From: DASVHS01 sp035468985
Lineage (GTDB): Bacteria > Acidobacteriota > Thermoanaerobaculia > Gp7-AA8
NCBI GenBank assembly: GCA_035468985.1
Contig: DATISF010000001.1
Location: 186,001 to 250,000, forward strand
Direction of reading: 5' to 3'
DNA: 64,000 bases
Each line of letters begins with the position of its first letter. The first letter of the stretch is position 1. Positions 31,381 through 40,319 of the stretch are shown here, piece after piece. Made by a program: the position numbers and the translations under genes. The notes beneath the pieces were generated by a model. That model was not told where the DNA came from, made no database searches, and was given only the letters and a program-made list of their open reading frames with translations.

Positions 31381-32273
31381 CGATCTTGGGCTGCTTCGCC
31401 CGAATCATACGCGCGCGCCGCTGCGACCGATAAAGAAGCGACCCACGCGGCCAGCAGTCCAAGAAGCGCCGAAGCGACGACGTCGGATGGCCAATGGCGG
31501 AACGCGAGAACGCGCGCGGCCGCGACGGCGATGGCGAGCAGAAGCGCGATCACGCGAAGGGCGAGATTCCTCGAGGCGATGATCAGCACTCCGCCCAGCG
31601 CGAACGCGGCGACGGTGTGGCCGCTCGGAAACGAGTTTGCGGCCGTGCGCGCATAGTGAAACGGGCCAACCCACAGCTCCGGCCGCGTTCGGCCGATCGC
31701 CAGTTTCACGATCTGCGCGAAGATCCCGGCGGCCACTCCGGCCAGGGCCATGGCCACGCCGTACTGCAGCCACCGCCGCCGGCGGTACGCAAGTCCGGCG
31801 ATGATGAAGAAGAGCACGATCATGGGCGGATTCATCCCGCCGCCCAATCGATTGAGCATGCGGATGAAATCTTCGACTCGATCGGACTGCACCCGCTCGG
31901 CGACCGCCACGAGCGCCGCATCGGCTGCCAGCCACGTTGCCGCGATTGCGACGATCGTGACCGCCGCCGCGACAGCGAAACGTTTCGGGAGGACGACACG
32001 CACGGACCGCAACTGGCGTGTGATCTCGCGGATCTCCTCGCGCGATGTTTCCGCCGTTTGCAGAACGGCGATGGCGAACAGTCCGGCGATGCACCAGAAC
32101 ACGACGTCCCACGATGGCGCCTCGCGTCCGAGAAACGACAACTCGTCGACGCCCAGGCGTTGATGCAGCCAGAGACGATTGATGGACACGATCGGCTCGG
32201 GCCAGAAGAGCGACAGGACGAGCAGGACGATGAATCCCGCCGCGGCGTAGCGGGACTTATCTTCGATAGACAT
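31377..32273 (-). CDS. PAP2-family membrane phosphatase
   Basis: A 298-residue multi-pass protein with the three PAP2 motifs: KLAIGRTRPE, SFPSGHT and RVLAFRHWPSD. The family dephosphorylates lipid phosphates such as undecaprenyl diphosphate or phosphatidic acid. Flanked by GT39 and a kinase in one operon, it could recycle lipid carrier used by the glycosyltransferase; this is inference. It overlaps the GT39 gene by 17 nt and the kinase by 4. Confidence 0.92.
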   Translation of the reverse strand: MSIEDKSRYAAAGFIVLLVLSLFWPEPIVSINRLWLHQRLGVDELSFLGREAPSWDVVFWCIAGLFAIAVLQTAETSREEIREITRQLRSVRVVLPKRFAVAAAVTIVAIAATWLAADAALVAVAERVQSDRVEDFIRMLNRLGGGMNPPMIVLFFIIAGLAYRRRRWLQYGVAMALAGVAAGIFAQIVKLAIGRTRPELWVGPFHYARTAANSFPSGHTVAAFALGGVLIIASRNLALRVIALLLAIAVAAARVLAFRHWPSDVVASALLGLLAAWVASLSVAAARAYDSGEAAQDR

Positions 32274-33732
32274 CGAACCACTTTCCGATCATCTGAAACT
32301 CGTTCGAGCGGTGATACGTGCGCAGGACGTCGGCGATCTCGCCGGCATGCTTGCGGCTGGTGACGATCACGGCCGGAGGATGCGCCCGCAGCGATTCCGG
32401 CGAAGCGTAGCGGACGCGCTCGAGCTCGCGCGGCATGTCGCGCGTCCAGAGATACGGCGCCGTGTAGAGTGCGACCTCCTCGGCAGGGACGTGTTGCGCG
32501 ACGATCGCGCGCACGATCGGGCGGTCGGAGGCGAGCTCGTTCGCCAGCGGCATGAGAAACAGCGCCGCATACACGAAGGCGGCGATCGGTACGAGCCCGA
32601 GAAGCACGGTCGAGGCGATCATGTTGCCCGCGAACCACGCCACGATCAGCGCGACGATCGCCGCGACGCAGAGCGTCATGAGCATGCTCTGGAACGGAGC
32701 CGCCTCCGGCCGGTCGATGAGCAGGCCGGCAATTCCCGTAAGCAACAGAATCACGATCATCACGATGTTCACGATGTTGCCGAGGCGCGTCCATCGGTCG
32801 CTGCTTTCGGCGAGGCGGCCGATGAGCAGCGCCGCCGGCGGGATCATGGCCATCATGTAGACATCGAGCTTGCTGCTGAGCGCGGAATACGGGATCAGCA
32901 CCGCCAGCATCCAGCTGACGTAGAACTTGGCGCGGTCGTCACCACGTGCGTACGCCGCGATGATCGCCACGATTGCGAGCAGAAACCACGGCAACAGGTC
33001 CGCAGGAGCGTGGGCGAGGTAGAACCACGGCGGGGAACGATGCACCCACGCGCCCACGGCACGCTCCGCCGTCTGCTTCACGAGCACTTCGCGCGTGTAG
33101 CTGCTGCCTCCCATGATCATCGCCGGCACGAACCACAGCAGTGGGATGACAACCATCAGCAGCACGGCCTTGCCGTAGCTGCCGCGCGGCGCGCGCCGGC
33201 GGCGAATCCATTCGAAGACGAAGAGGACGATGAGGATCACCGGCGCCATCAATCCCTTGATCAGCGTCGCCATTCCGGCGGCGATTCCGGCCGCGGTCAG
33301 ACGTTCCTTCTGCAGCATCCACGCCGCGATCACCAGTGCCGCGGTGAACGTGATGTCCATGCGCGCGGTTTGCGCGGATCCCCACACCATCAGCGACGTC
33401 CCGCACACGAATGCGGCGAACGGCCCCTCCATCCTCCACATCAGCCAGAGCAGCACGAGGAAGCCGGTGATGGCGGGCAGGACGAAGGGCCACATCGAAT
33501 AAACGCCGAACGGAAGAGTCAGAACGTCGATCGCCCAGAAATGCAGTGGCGGTTTGTGCGTGAACGGGGTCCCTTCGAGGGTCGGAAGGAAGAACGCTCC
33601 GGCACGCATTTCGCGAACAACTTGTGCGTATTTGGTTTCGTCGCCGACGAAGAGCTCGCGGCTCCCGGGCGTGATGAAAATCGAGAGCGCGACGACTCCG
33701 AGAAGGACCGTAAGAGAGCCGTCGCGGGACAT
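32257..33732 (-). CDS. Family 39 glycosyltransferase (ArnT/Pmt-like)
   Basis: A 491-residue integral membrane protein with about ten to twelve helices. The first periplasmic loop has FVGDETKYAQVVREM with the Asp-Glu of the GT-C fold, and TPFTHKPPLHFW is typical of ArnT-like enzymes. They transfer a sugar from a polyprenyl-phosphate carrier to lipid A or protein. The C-terminal soluble domain is short. The start is ATG 33732. It heads the operon with PAP2 and a kinase. Confidence 0.88.
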   Translation of the reverse strand: MSRDGSLTVLLGVVALSIFITPGSRELFVGDETKYAQVVREMRAGAFFLPTLEGTPFTHKPPLHFWAIDVLTLPFGVYSMWPFVLPAITGFLVLLWLMWRMEGPFAAFVCGTSLMVWGSAQTARMDITFTAALVIAAWMLQKERLTAAGIAAGMATLIKGLMAPVILIVLFVFEWIRRRRAPRGSYGKAVLLMVVIPLLWFVPAMIMGGSSYTREVLVKQTAERAVGAWVHRSPPWFYLAHAPADLLPWFLLAIVAIIAAYARGDDRAKFYVSWMLAVLIPYSALSSKLDVYMMAMIPPAALLIGRLAESSDRWTRLGNIVNIVMIVILLLTGIAGLLIDRPEAAPFQSMLMTLCVAAIVALIVAWFAGNMIASTVLLGLVPIAAFVYAALFLMPLANELASDRPIVRAIVAQHVPAEEVALYTAPYLWTRDMPRELERVRYASPESLRAHPPAVIVTSRKHAGEIADVLRTYHRSNEFQMIGKWFDVYRR

Positions 33733-33840
33733 GCGCGGCGCATTGTACAGTATGCTTCAAATCACTGCGGAAGAAAGACTTAGACCAGAGATCAAAAGCC
33801 CCGTCCGGTGCTACAATCGGATCGGCAATTTGGCAATTCA

Positions 33841-33847
33841 AAGGAGG
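33841..33847 (+). promoter_or_regulatory. Strong Shine-Dalgarno of the DUF465 gene
   Basis: AAGGAGG lies 8 nt before ATG 33856 and fixes that start against longer in-frame alternatives. A TACAAT -10-like hexamer at 33812-33817 lies upstream, with no good -35. Confidence 0.6.
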
Positions 33848-33855
33848 ACGAATCG

Positions 33856-34089
33856 ATGCAGAATGCGCACGACATTCAACGGATTCTGAGCAGCGAGGAC
33901 CCTGAATTTCGGCAGTGGGTCGAAGAGCATCACCTGTGCGAAGAACGCCTGGGCGAACTCACTGCCAAGAAAGAGGTCTCCACCGATGAAGAAATCGAAG
34001 AAAAGACGTTGAAGAAGCGCAAACTCCATTTGAAAGACCAGATGGCCGCCCGAATCCGCACTTACGAAAATCAGCACGTCGACGCCTAG
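33856..34089 (+). CDS. DUF465-family small coiled-coil protein
   Basis: A 77-residue charged helical protein (EEHHLCEERLGEL, EEIEEKTLKKRKLHLKDQMAARI) matching the YdcH/DUF465 family. The family is short, abundant in Gram-negative bacteria and of unknown function. It has the window's strongest ribosome site and is followed by an intrinsic terminator, so it is a monocistronic, probably highly expressed gene. Confidence 0.85.
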   Translation: MQNAHDIQRILSSEDPEFRQWVEEHHLCEERLGELTAKKEVSTDEEIEEKTLKKRKLHLKDQMAARIRTYENQHVDA

Positions 34090-34116
34090 CAGCACCTGAC
34101 AACCGAATTTTCGCCA

Positions 34117-34148
34117 AGAGGCTCCGGCAACGGAGCCTCTTCTGTTTC
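34117..34148 (+). terminator. Intrinsic terminator after the DUF465 gene
   Basis: AGAGGCTCCG, loop GCAA, CGGAGCCTCT form a perfect 10-bp stem with a GNRA loop, followed by TCTGTTTC. It lies 27 bp after the DUF465 stop and before psd. Confidence 0.8.
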
Positions 34149-34182
34149 AATTGCCGCGCAGTTTGCATACCATCCGCCTCTG

Positions 34183-34827
34183 ATGCCGAGAGTCCGTTTT
34201 GCACCCGAGGGCTGGCTGTTCATCGTCCCCGTGGTGATTCTTGCGGCCGTGGCGCTCCTGATGCAGTGGTACGCGGCGGCGATCGTCCTCTCCGCGATCG
34301 CCGCGTTCCTGCTGAACTTCTTCCGCGATCCGCATCGCACCGGCTCGCAGCATCATGTCGACGTGCTCTCCCCCGCCGATGGAACGGTGGTGCAGATCAA
34401 GGAGGTGCCGGACGGAGAGGTGTGGCCGGGGCTCACGAAACAGATCAGCATTTTCATGTCCGTGTTCGACGTGCACGTGAACCGCGCGCCGATCGCCGGC
34501 AAGATCATTCACTACCGCTACAACCCGGGAAAGAAGATCGCCGCGATGTCACACAAGTCATCGCTGGAAAACGAGCAGAATCTGATCGTGATCGAGGATG
34601 AGCGCGGCGGACGGGTGGCGTTGAAGCAGATCGCCGGCCTGCTGGCGCGGCGGATCGTATTCGACAAGAAGGAAGGCGACTCCGTCGAGCGCGGCGAGCG
34701 GCTCGGCATGATCAAGTTCGGGTCGCGGGTGGACGTCTTCTTTCCGCCCGACACGATCATGAAAGTCCAGATCCGCCAGAAGGTGAAGGTCGGGCTGACT
34801 GTGCTCGCCGAGGTGGGCGAGAAATGA
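34183..34827 (+). CDS. psd: Phosphatidylserine decarboxylase proenzyme
   Basis: A 214-residue enzyme of the short (archaeal/Bacillus-like) type. It makes phosphatidylethanolamine. The N-terminal membrane anchor is at 12-45. SPADGTVVQIKEV begins the catalytic core, VFDVHVNRAPIAG is family-typical, and KFGSRVDVF carries the Gly-Ser site for self-cleavage that forms the pyruvoyl group. It overlaps pssA by 4 nt (ATGA), placing both steps from CDP-diacylglycerol to PE in one operon. Confidence 0.95.
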   Translation: MPRVRFAPEGWLFIVPVVILAAVALLMQWYAAAIVLSAIAAFLLNFFRDPHRTGSQHHVDVLSPADGTVVQIKEVPDGEVWPGLTKQISIFMSVFDVHVNRAPIAGKIIHYRYNPGKKIAAMSHKSSLENEQNLIVIEDERGGRVALKQIAGLLARRIVFDKKEGDSVERGERLGMIKFGSRVDVFFPPDTIMKVQIRQKVKVGLTVLAEVGEK

Positions 34828-35630
34828 TGAAAGGTGACGTTCGGCGGAATCTTCGCCGCGGCGTGTACGTCATCCCGACGTCGCTGACGGTCCTCAATCT
34901 CTTCTTCGGCTTTCGCTGCATGGTGAACAGCACGAAGGCGATGCAGGCGATCACGGATGGACGCGGCGACCTGGCCATCCGCTTCTTCGAGATCGCCTGC
35001 ATCTCGCTGTTTCTGGCCGCTCTCTTCGACACCTTCGACGGATTGATCGCACGCGCGCTCGGCGCGGTGAGCGAATTCGGCAAGGAGTACGACTCGATCG
35101 CCGATGCGGTCACGTTCGGCGCCGCCCCCGCTCTCCTCGTCTACGCCTGGGGGCTGCACGTCCTCGGCAATCTCGGCGGCGGGATCTCGTTCCTGTTTCT
35201 CGTGGCCGTGTCGCTGCGGCTGGCGCGCTTCAACGTGATGACCGGCAAGACCGATTACCGCTACTTCGTCGGACTACCGAGTCCCGCGGGCGCACTGACG
35301 ATCGCCTCGATCGTCAATTACGCACCGTCGCCGGTCATCGACCGCCGCTTTGCCATCGTGATGCTCATTTTGACCGCGGCGGTGGCGTTCGCGATGGTCT
35401 CGCCGATCCGCTATCGCAGCCAGAAGGGCCTCAATCTGCAGAAAGAACGCTCGCTGATGTATTTCGTGGTCCTCGCGCTGATCGTGGCCATTGCCAGCAA
35501 ATGGCCGAAGGAGTTCTGCTTCGCCGGCTCGATCGCCTACCTCACCTCGGGACCACTGCTGCGGCTGTGGGCGATCGCCTTCCCGTCGAAGACGACGCCC
35601 GAAGTGCTCACGCCGGTGGAAGCTCCGTGA
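34824..35630 (+). CDS. pssA: CDP-diacylglycerol--serine O-phosphatidyltransferase
   Basis: A 268-residue membrane enzyme. The CDP-alcohol phosphotransferase signature is complete: DG-x2-AR-x8-G-x3-D-x3-D in FDGLIARALGAVSEFGKEYD and SIAD. It makes phosphatidylserine, the substrate of Psd. About seven membrane segments follow. It overlaps the next gene by 4 nt (GTGA), so translation of psd, pssA and the Usg-like gene is coupled. Confidence 0.95.
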   Translation: MMKGDVRRNLRRGVYVIPTSLTVLNLFFGFRCMVNSTKAMQAITDGRGDLAIRFFEIACISLFLAALFDTFDGLIARALGAVSEFGKEYDSIADAVTFGAAPALLVYAWGLHVLGNLGGGISFLFLVAVSLRLARFNVMTGKTDYRYFVGLPSPAGALTIASIVNYAPSPVIDRRFAIVMLILTAAVAFAMVSPIRYRSQKGLNLQKERSLMYFVVLALIVAIASKWPKEFCFAGSIAYLTSGPLLRLWAIAFPSKTTPEVLTPVEAP

Positions 35631-36619
35631 AGCCGAAACACTCCGCGGGTTACCGGCTGGGCATCATCAATCCCCTCACCCTCGTCGGAAACGAGATCAA
35701 GACGATCTTGCGCGAGCGCTCGTTCCCGGCCGAACGCATCGTGCTCCTCGACACGACGGGCGAAAACGCCGGCGCGCTCACCGAGATCGGAGAAGAGCCT
35801 GCCGTGGTCACGCCGGCGACGCCGGAGGAGCTGGACGATCTCGATCTCACGTTCTTCTGCGGGCCTCCGGCGGGCAACCAGGCGGCGCTCGAGCGCTGCC
35901 GAGAAGGCAACTTCATCGGCATTGACCTGTCGCAACCGTCCTCGGCGGCCAACGGCAAGGTCGTCGTCGCCGATGTAAATCTCGAAGACGCTTCGGGAGA
36001 GCCGCTGCTCGTGTCACCGCACCCTGTGGCCATTCCGATGGCGCTGATCCTTCACCAGATCGAGAGCATCAGCGCCCTCGAGAGCTGCACCGCGACCGTC
36101 GTTCAGCCGGCATCCGAGTTCGAGCAGGCCGGTGTCGAAGAGCTTGCGCAGCAGACCGTCAGCGCCCTGAACGTCCACTCGGTGCCACAGCAGGTTTTCG
36201 ACCGGCAGCTCGCGTTCAACCTCTATCCGGCGCTCGAGCACAACGAGGAGTTCATCGTCGGGCAACTGCGCAAATTGATCGATCCCGATGCCGAGATGGC
36301 GTTGTTCGTCACGCAGGGGACGATTTTTCACGGGCACACGTTCTCGTTGTTCGTGCGAACACGCGAGGAGCTCGATCGCCATCGCATCATCGGCGCGCTG
36401 CAGGCCAATCGCGCCATTGCCTTTCCGGAAGGCGATCAGGCATTCGGAACGATCGATGCCGCCGGCCGCGACGAGGTCCTCATCGCCGAGGTGCGGCCCG
36501 ATCCGTCGATTCGTGGCGGGTTCTGGGTGTGGGCGATTTGCGATAATCTCCGCCGCGGCTCGGCGCTCAACGGTGTATTGATTGCGGAGAAAGTGCTGTT
36601 GACCGACAGCGCGAACTGA
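35627..36619 (+). CDS. Aspartate-semialdehyde-dehydrogenase-like protein lacking the catalytic Cys (Usg-like)
   Basis: A 330-residue protein with the ASADH fold. The C-terminal half has VFDRQLAFNLYP, GTIFHGHTFSL and FWVWAICDNLRRGSALNGVLIAEKVL, close to E. coli Usg. In the position of the NCST active site it reads SPHPVAIPM, so the nucleophilic Cys is missing, and the N-terminal GxxGxxG is degraded to INPLTLVG. It is therefore probably not a true Asd and may have a structural or regulatory role. The start is GTG 35627. Its place between pssA and bcp is unusual. Confidence 0.85.
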   Translation: MKPKHSAGYRLGIINPLTLVGNEIKTILRERSFPAERIVLLDTTGENAGALTEIGEEPAVVTPATPEELDDLDLTFFCGPPAGNQAALERCREGNFIGIDLSQPSSAANGKVVVADVNLEDASGEPLLVSPHPVAIPMALILHQIESISALESCTATVVQPASEFEQAGVEELAQQTVSALNVHSVPQQVFDRQLAFNLYPALEHNEEFIVGQLRKLIDPDAEMALFVTQGTIFHGHTFSLFVRTREELDRHRIIGALQANRAIAFPEGDQAFGTIDAAGRDEVLIAEVRPDPSIRGGFWVWAICDNLRRGSALNGVLIAEKVLLTDSAN

Positions 36620-36627
36620 GAAAGACC

Positions 36628-37110
36628 ATGCAGGACTTCTACGAACCAAAAGTCGGCGATCGCGCCCCCGATTTTCTTCTGCCGTCGTCGATGGGAAAAG
36701 ACATCGGGCTCAAGCAGTTCAAGGGAAAGGACGTCATCCTCTACTTCTACCCGAAGGACGACACCCCCGGCTGCACGGCCGAGGCATGTTCGTTCCGCGA
36801 TCACGAGAGCGACCTGACGAAGCACGGCGCGGTCGTCCTCGGCGTGTCGGCCGACTCGCTCGAGAGCCACGACAAGTTTCGCGGCAAGCACAATCTGAAT
36901 TTTCCGCTGCTGTCCGACCAGACCGCCGACGTCGCCAAGATGTACGGCGCATGGAAAGAAAAGAATCTGTACGGCCGCAGAACGTGGGGCGTGGCACGGA
37001 CGACGTACTGGATCGGGCCCGACGGCCGCATCAAGAAGATCTACAAGAAGGTCGACACGTCAAAGCACGCGGAGGACATCCTCGCGGACTTGACGGCGAA
37101 GCGCTCGTAG
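36628..37110 (+). CDS. bcp: Peroxiredoxin, Bcp/PrxQ type
   Basis: A 160-residue thiol peroxidase. The peroxidatic Cys is C49 and the resolving Cys is C54 in DDTPGCTAEACSFRD. This five-residue spacing defines the PrxQ/Bcp class. It reduces hydroperoxides with thioredoxin. The C-terminal 51 bp overlap the convergent aminotransferase. It follows the Usg-like gene by 8 bp. Confidence 0.95.
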   Translation: MQDFYEPKVGDRAPDFLLPSSMGKDIGLKQFKGKDVILYFYPKDDTPGCTAEACSFRDHESDLTKHGAVVLGVSADSLESHDKFRGKHNLNFPLLSDQTADVAKMYGAWKEKNLYGRRTWGVARTTYWIGPDGRIKKIYKKVDTSKHAEDILADLTAKRS

Positions 37111-38235
37111 CCGCCGGCACGCCTCTTCCAGCGCATCGAAATCCTTCGCGAAGCAGAAGCGCAGGAGCCGATCGCCGTTCGATGATGCGTAGAACGACGG
37201 GCCGGGGACCGATGCCACGCGCGCGTTCTCGATCAGCGCCATCGCTGCTTCGGTCGCGTTCGCGAAATCATTCGGAATCCCGGCGAGCATGTAGTACGCG
37301 CCCTGCGGCAGGCACGGTGAGAAGCCGCCTTCCTTCAACGCTTCGGCGAGCATGTCGCGCTTCTTCTGATAATCGGACGCAAGCTTGCGGTAGTACTCCT
37401 CGCCGATGTCGAGCGCACGGGCGACGCCCCACTGCAGCGGAGTCGGCGCGCAGACGTAGAAGAGATCGTTGACCAGGCCGATCGGCTTCGCCAGCTCCGC
37501 CGGCGCGGCCACGTATCCGATGCGCCATCCCGTGATCGAAAACGTCTTCGAGAAACCGGAGATCGTGATCGTGACATCGCGCGCGAGCGACGCCATCGAC
37601 ACGTGACGGCGGCCGTCGTACACGATGTACTCGTAGATCTCGTCCGTGAATGCGACGGCGTTGAACTCACGGCACAGCGCGGCGATCGCCTCCAGCTCCG
37701 CGCGCGTGAACACCTTCCCGCACGGATTCGACGGCGTGCAGACCACGATGCCGCGCGTCCTCTTCGTGAAGGCCTTGCGCAGCTCGTCGAAGTCGATCGA
37801 CCAGTCCGGCAGCCGCAGCGGCACGAACTTCGTCTCGATGCCGAGGACCTTGAGCGTGTTGAGGTGATAGCCGTAGTAGGGCTCGAACAGGATCACTTCG
37901 TCGCCGGGATTGAGCGTGGCCAGCGCCGCCGCCGCGAATCCGCCGGTCGAGCCGACCGTGACGATGATCTCCGAAGCCGGATCGACCCGGAATCCGTTGA
38001 AGCGCTCGATCTTCCGGGCGATCTTCTCGCGCAACGGATCGATGCCCTCGAATTTCGAGTACGTCGCCTTCGAGCTGGCGATGGCGTCGGTCGCTCCCTC
38101 GACAAGCTCGGGAATCGTCGGCAGATCGCAGATCCCCTGGCCGAGGTTGATGCCGCCGACGCGTTCGCATTCCCGCGACATGCGGCGGATGTCGGATTGC
38201 ACAAGGCCCTTGAGACGGGTGCTGATTTGAGTCAT
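37060..38235 (-). CDS. Class I/II PLP-dependent aminotransferase
   Basis: A 391-residue fold-type I enzyme. The PLP Lys is in TISGFSKTFSITGWRIGY. Other marks are GQGICDLPTIPE, VGSTGGFAAAA, EPYYGYH, TPSNPCGKVF and the C-terminal LLRFCFAK with the carboxylate-binding Arg. It resembles aspartate/glutamine/kynurenine-type aminotransferases; the amino donor is not clear. The heptamer repeat begins 15 bp upstream of the start. Confidence 0.92.
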   Translation of the reverse strand: MTQISTRLKGLVQSDIRRMSRECERVGGINLGQGICDLPTIPELVEGATDAIASSKATYSKFEGIDPLREKIARKIERFNGFRVDPASEIIVTVGSTGGFAAAALATLNPGDEVILFEPYYGYHLNTLKVLGIETKFVPLRLPDWSIDFDELRKAFTKRTRGIVVCTPSNPCGKVFTRAELEAIAALCREFNAVAFTDEIYEYIVYDGRRHVSMASLARDVTITISGFSKTFSITGWRIGYVAAPAELAKPIGLVNDLFYVCAPTPLQWGVARALDIGEEYYRKLASDYQKKRDMLAEALKEGGFSPCLPQGAYYMLAGIPNDFANATEAAMALIENARVASVPGPSFYASSNGDRLLRFCFAKDFDALEEACRRLRALRRQVREDVLRVL

Positions 38236-38250
38236 TTGGAGGAATCGTAA

Positions 38251-38320
38251 CCCGGGATTCGGGATTCGGGATTCGGGGCTGCACCACTGGGCTCCCGAAT
38301 CCCGAGTCCCGAATCCCGGA
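38251..38320. repeat. Intergenic heptamer inverted repeat
   Basis: Tandem GGGATTC units (38254-38278) and tandem CCCGAAT/CCCGAGT units (38293-38318) face each other and can form a hairpin. It sits between the aminotransferase start and a secreted-protein gene. Confidence 0.8.
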
Positions 38321-38425
38321 CACCCTGTACCGTGCCGGAGACACTTTACGCGGGACGCCCCAGTCCGCTAGAGAGGAATGTCGCGGCACCCGCCCTGCAG
38401 AGTCCGCAACCGAAAGGATCTCGCC

Positions 38426-39394
38426 GTGAAATCGTCCAAAGCCGTGCTTCTCGCGCTTCTTTGCCTCACCGCGGTCCCCCTCTTCGCCCAGGTCAACGAT
38501 ACCTACGTCATCCCCGCCGCGATCAACTCGCCCGGCGCGTTCGGCACGCGCTGGATGACGCAGTTCAGCGTTTTCAATCCGCAGCTCGATCGCGATCTCA
38601 AGATCACCGTGGTCTTCGTGCCGAATCTCGGCAGGCAGGGCACGACCGGTACGTTCACCGTGCCAGCGAACTCCGTCGCCTATTCCGACAACATCCTCGA
38701 CGATCTGTTCGGCATCCAGAACGACCTCGGCGCACTGCTCGTCGCGACGTTCACCGATGACAATCCCGGCACGGACGTGCTGTCGCGATCGTTCCTCGTC
38801 ACGAGCAACACGTACAACAATTCACGCAACGGCACGTACGGTCAGACCGTGCCCGGCGTCTGGACCGGTCTTCAGGATTTCGCAACGGACGGAATCAGCG
38901 GCGTGGTGCATGGGATCCGGAACATCAGCCGCGAGGGCTGGCGAACCAACTTCGGCGCCGTGAACCTCGGCCGTTGCAACGCGACGTTGCGCGTGTCGAT
39001 CTACGACGTCGACGGCAAGACGCTGATGAGCAAGGCCCCCTACGAACTGCCGCCGCTCGGACACGTGCAGGACCCGCTGCCGATCTCGGTCGATCGCGGC
39101 TCGATCGAATTCTGGGTCGACGATCCGTGCGCGTCGAATCCCGACAATGCCGCGGTCGTGTTCGCGTACACCTCGACCGTCGATCAGCTGTCCGGCGATC
39201 CGGCGTATCAGACGCCGGTGCTGCTGGCCGATCCGAAGATCATCTTCTCGAAAGCGCAGACAGGAGTATCTGTGCCGCAAGTCATTGGGAAGAAGCTCGA
39301 GAACGAGCGGGCGCGGCAGATTCGCGACGCGGCCCTGATGATCGTTCCCGGCCGGCTCATCCGTGACGCCGGCGGCTATCGGATCACGCACTGA
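38426..39394 (+). CDS. Secreted protein of unknown function
   Basis: A 322-residue protein with a signal peptide (SSKAVLLALLCLTAVPLFAQ). The mature part is beta-rich with repeated Gly/Asn/Asp turns and a Cys pair, and resembles families found mainly in Acidobacteriota, but I cannot name one. The start is GTG 38426, after GAAAGGATC. KAQTGVSVPQVIG (about residues 277-290) is encoded by an imperfect palindrome similar to the SMC repeat. Confidence 0.7.
   Translation: MKSSKAVLLALLCLTAVPLFAQVNDTYVIPAAINSPGAFGTRWMTQFSVFNPQLDRDLKITVVFVPNLGRQGTTGTFTVPANSVAYSDNILDDLFGIQNDLGALLVATFTDDNPGTDVLSRSFLVTSNTYNNSRNGTYGQTVPGVWTGLQDFATDGISGVVHGIRNISREGWRTNFGAVNLGRCNATLRVSIYDVDGKTLMSKAPYELPPLGHVQDPLPISVDRGSIEFWVDDPCASNPDNAAVVFAYTSTVDQLSGDPAYQTPVLLADPKIIFSKAQTGVSVPQVIGKKLENERARQIRDAALMIVPGRLIRDAGGYRITH
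39254..39275. repeat. Imperfect copy of the ACAGACA palindrome
   Basis: GCGCAGACA-GGAG-TATCTGTGC pairs at seven of nine positions and encodes AQTGVSVP in the secreted-protein gene. Related to 27259-27305. Confidence 0.45.
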
Positions 39395-39416
39395 CGCGAC
39401 GTACAATCCGCTGCGC

Positions 39417-40304
39417 ATGAGCGCAGCCGTCATCGAAACGAGCCTTCCGCTTCCTCTGGCTCGCCGGGGCAAGGTCCGCGACGTTTACGACCTCGGCGAG
39501 CATTTTCTTTTCGTCGCCACCGATCGCATCTCCGCGTTCGACGTCGTGCTCTCGCCCGGCATTCCGGACAAGGGGCGCGTGCTCACGCAGATCTCGAATT
39601 TCTGGTTCTCCCGCTTCAAGGACATTGAAAGTCACCTGATCGAGACCCACTTCGAGCATTTCCCGTCCGAAGTGCGGGAGCACGAAGAACTGCGCGGGCG
39701 CAGCGTCATCGTGAAGAAATGCTCGGTGATCCCGATCGAATGCGTGGCACGCGGCTACCTCGTCGGATCGGGACTCAAGGAGTACAAGGAAAGCGGCACT
39801 GTCTGCGGAATTCGGCTCGAGCCGGGGCTGACGACGGCGAGCAAGCTGCGCCAGCCGATCTTCACACCGGCGACGAAAGAGGAGACCGGCCACGATCAGA
39901 ACATTCCGTTCGAGAGGATGTCGGAAATGATGGGCGCCGATCTCGCCAAAAAGCTTCGAGACCTGACGCTCTCGCTCTACATGCGCGCCGCCGAGTACGC
40001 GCTGACGCGCGGCATCATCATCGCCGACACGAAATTCGAGTTCGGCCTGCACCAGGGCCGCGTGGTCTGGATCGACGAGGCCCTGACGCCCGATTCGTCA
40101 CGCTTCTGGCCCGCCGATCAATACACGACCGGGAAGAATCCGCCGTCGTACGACAAGCAATTCGTGCGCGACTGGCTGGAATCGACGGGATGGGACAAGA
40201 ATCCTCCCGCACCTGAATTGCCGTCTGATGTGGTGGAACGAACCAGGGAGAAGTACCTCGACGCCTACAGGCAGCTCGCCGGCAGTGAACTACGCGTCGA
40301 TTAG
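39417..40304 (+). CDS. purC: Phosphoribosylaminoimidazolesuccinocarboxamide synthase
   Basis: A 295-residue SAICAR synthetase, step eight of purine synthesis. RRGKVRDVYDLGE and DRISAFDVVL bind ATP, and CSVIPIECVARGYLVGSGLKEY and DTKFEFGLHQG are diagnostic. The length is of the long (yeast/archaeal-like) type, as in Acidobacteriota and Proteobacteria with extended C-termini. Start ATG 39417 is preferred over an upstream in-frame ATG that overlaps the previous gene. Confidence 0.96.
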   Translation: MSAAVIETSLPLPLARRGKVRDVYDLGEHFLFVATDRISAFDVVLSPGIPDKGRVLTQISNFWFSRFKDIESHLIETHFEHFPSEVREHEELRGRSVIVKKCSVIPIECVARGYLVGSGLKEYKESGTVCGIRLEPGLTTASKLRQPIFTPATKEETGHDQNIPFERMSEMMGADLAKKLRDLTLSLYMRAAEYALTRGIIIADTKFEFGLHQGRVVWIDEALTPDSSRFWPADQYTTGKNPPSYDKQFVRDWLESTGWDKNPPAPELPSDVVERTREKYLDAYRQLAGSELRVD

Positions 40305-40319
40305 GGGTGCCCTAGTCTC

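Noticed and set aside
35501..35626. Upstream extension of the Usg-like gene to ATG 35501
   Set aside because: The extension lies inside pssA in another frame, and GTG 35627 with GTGA overlap fits the coupled layout.
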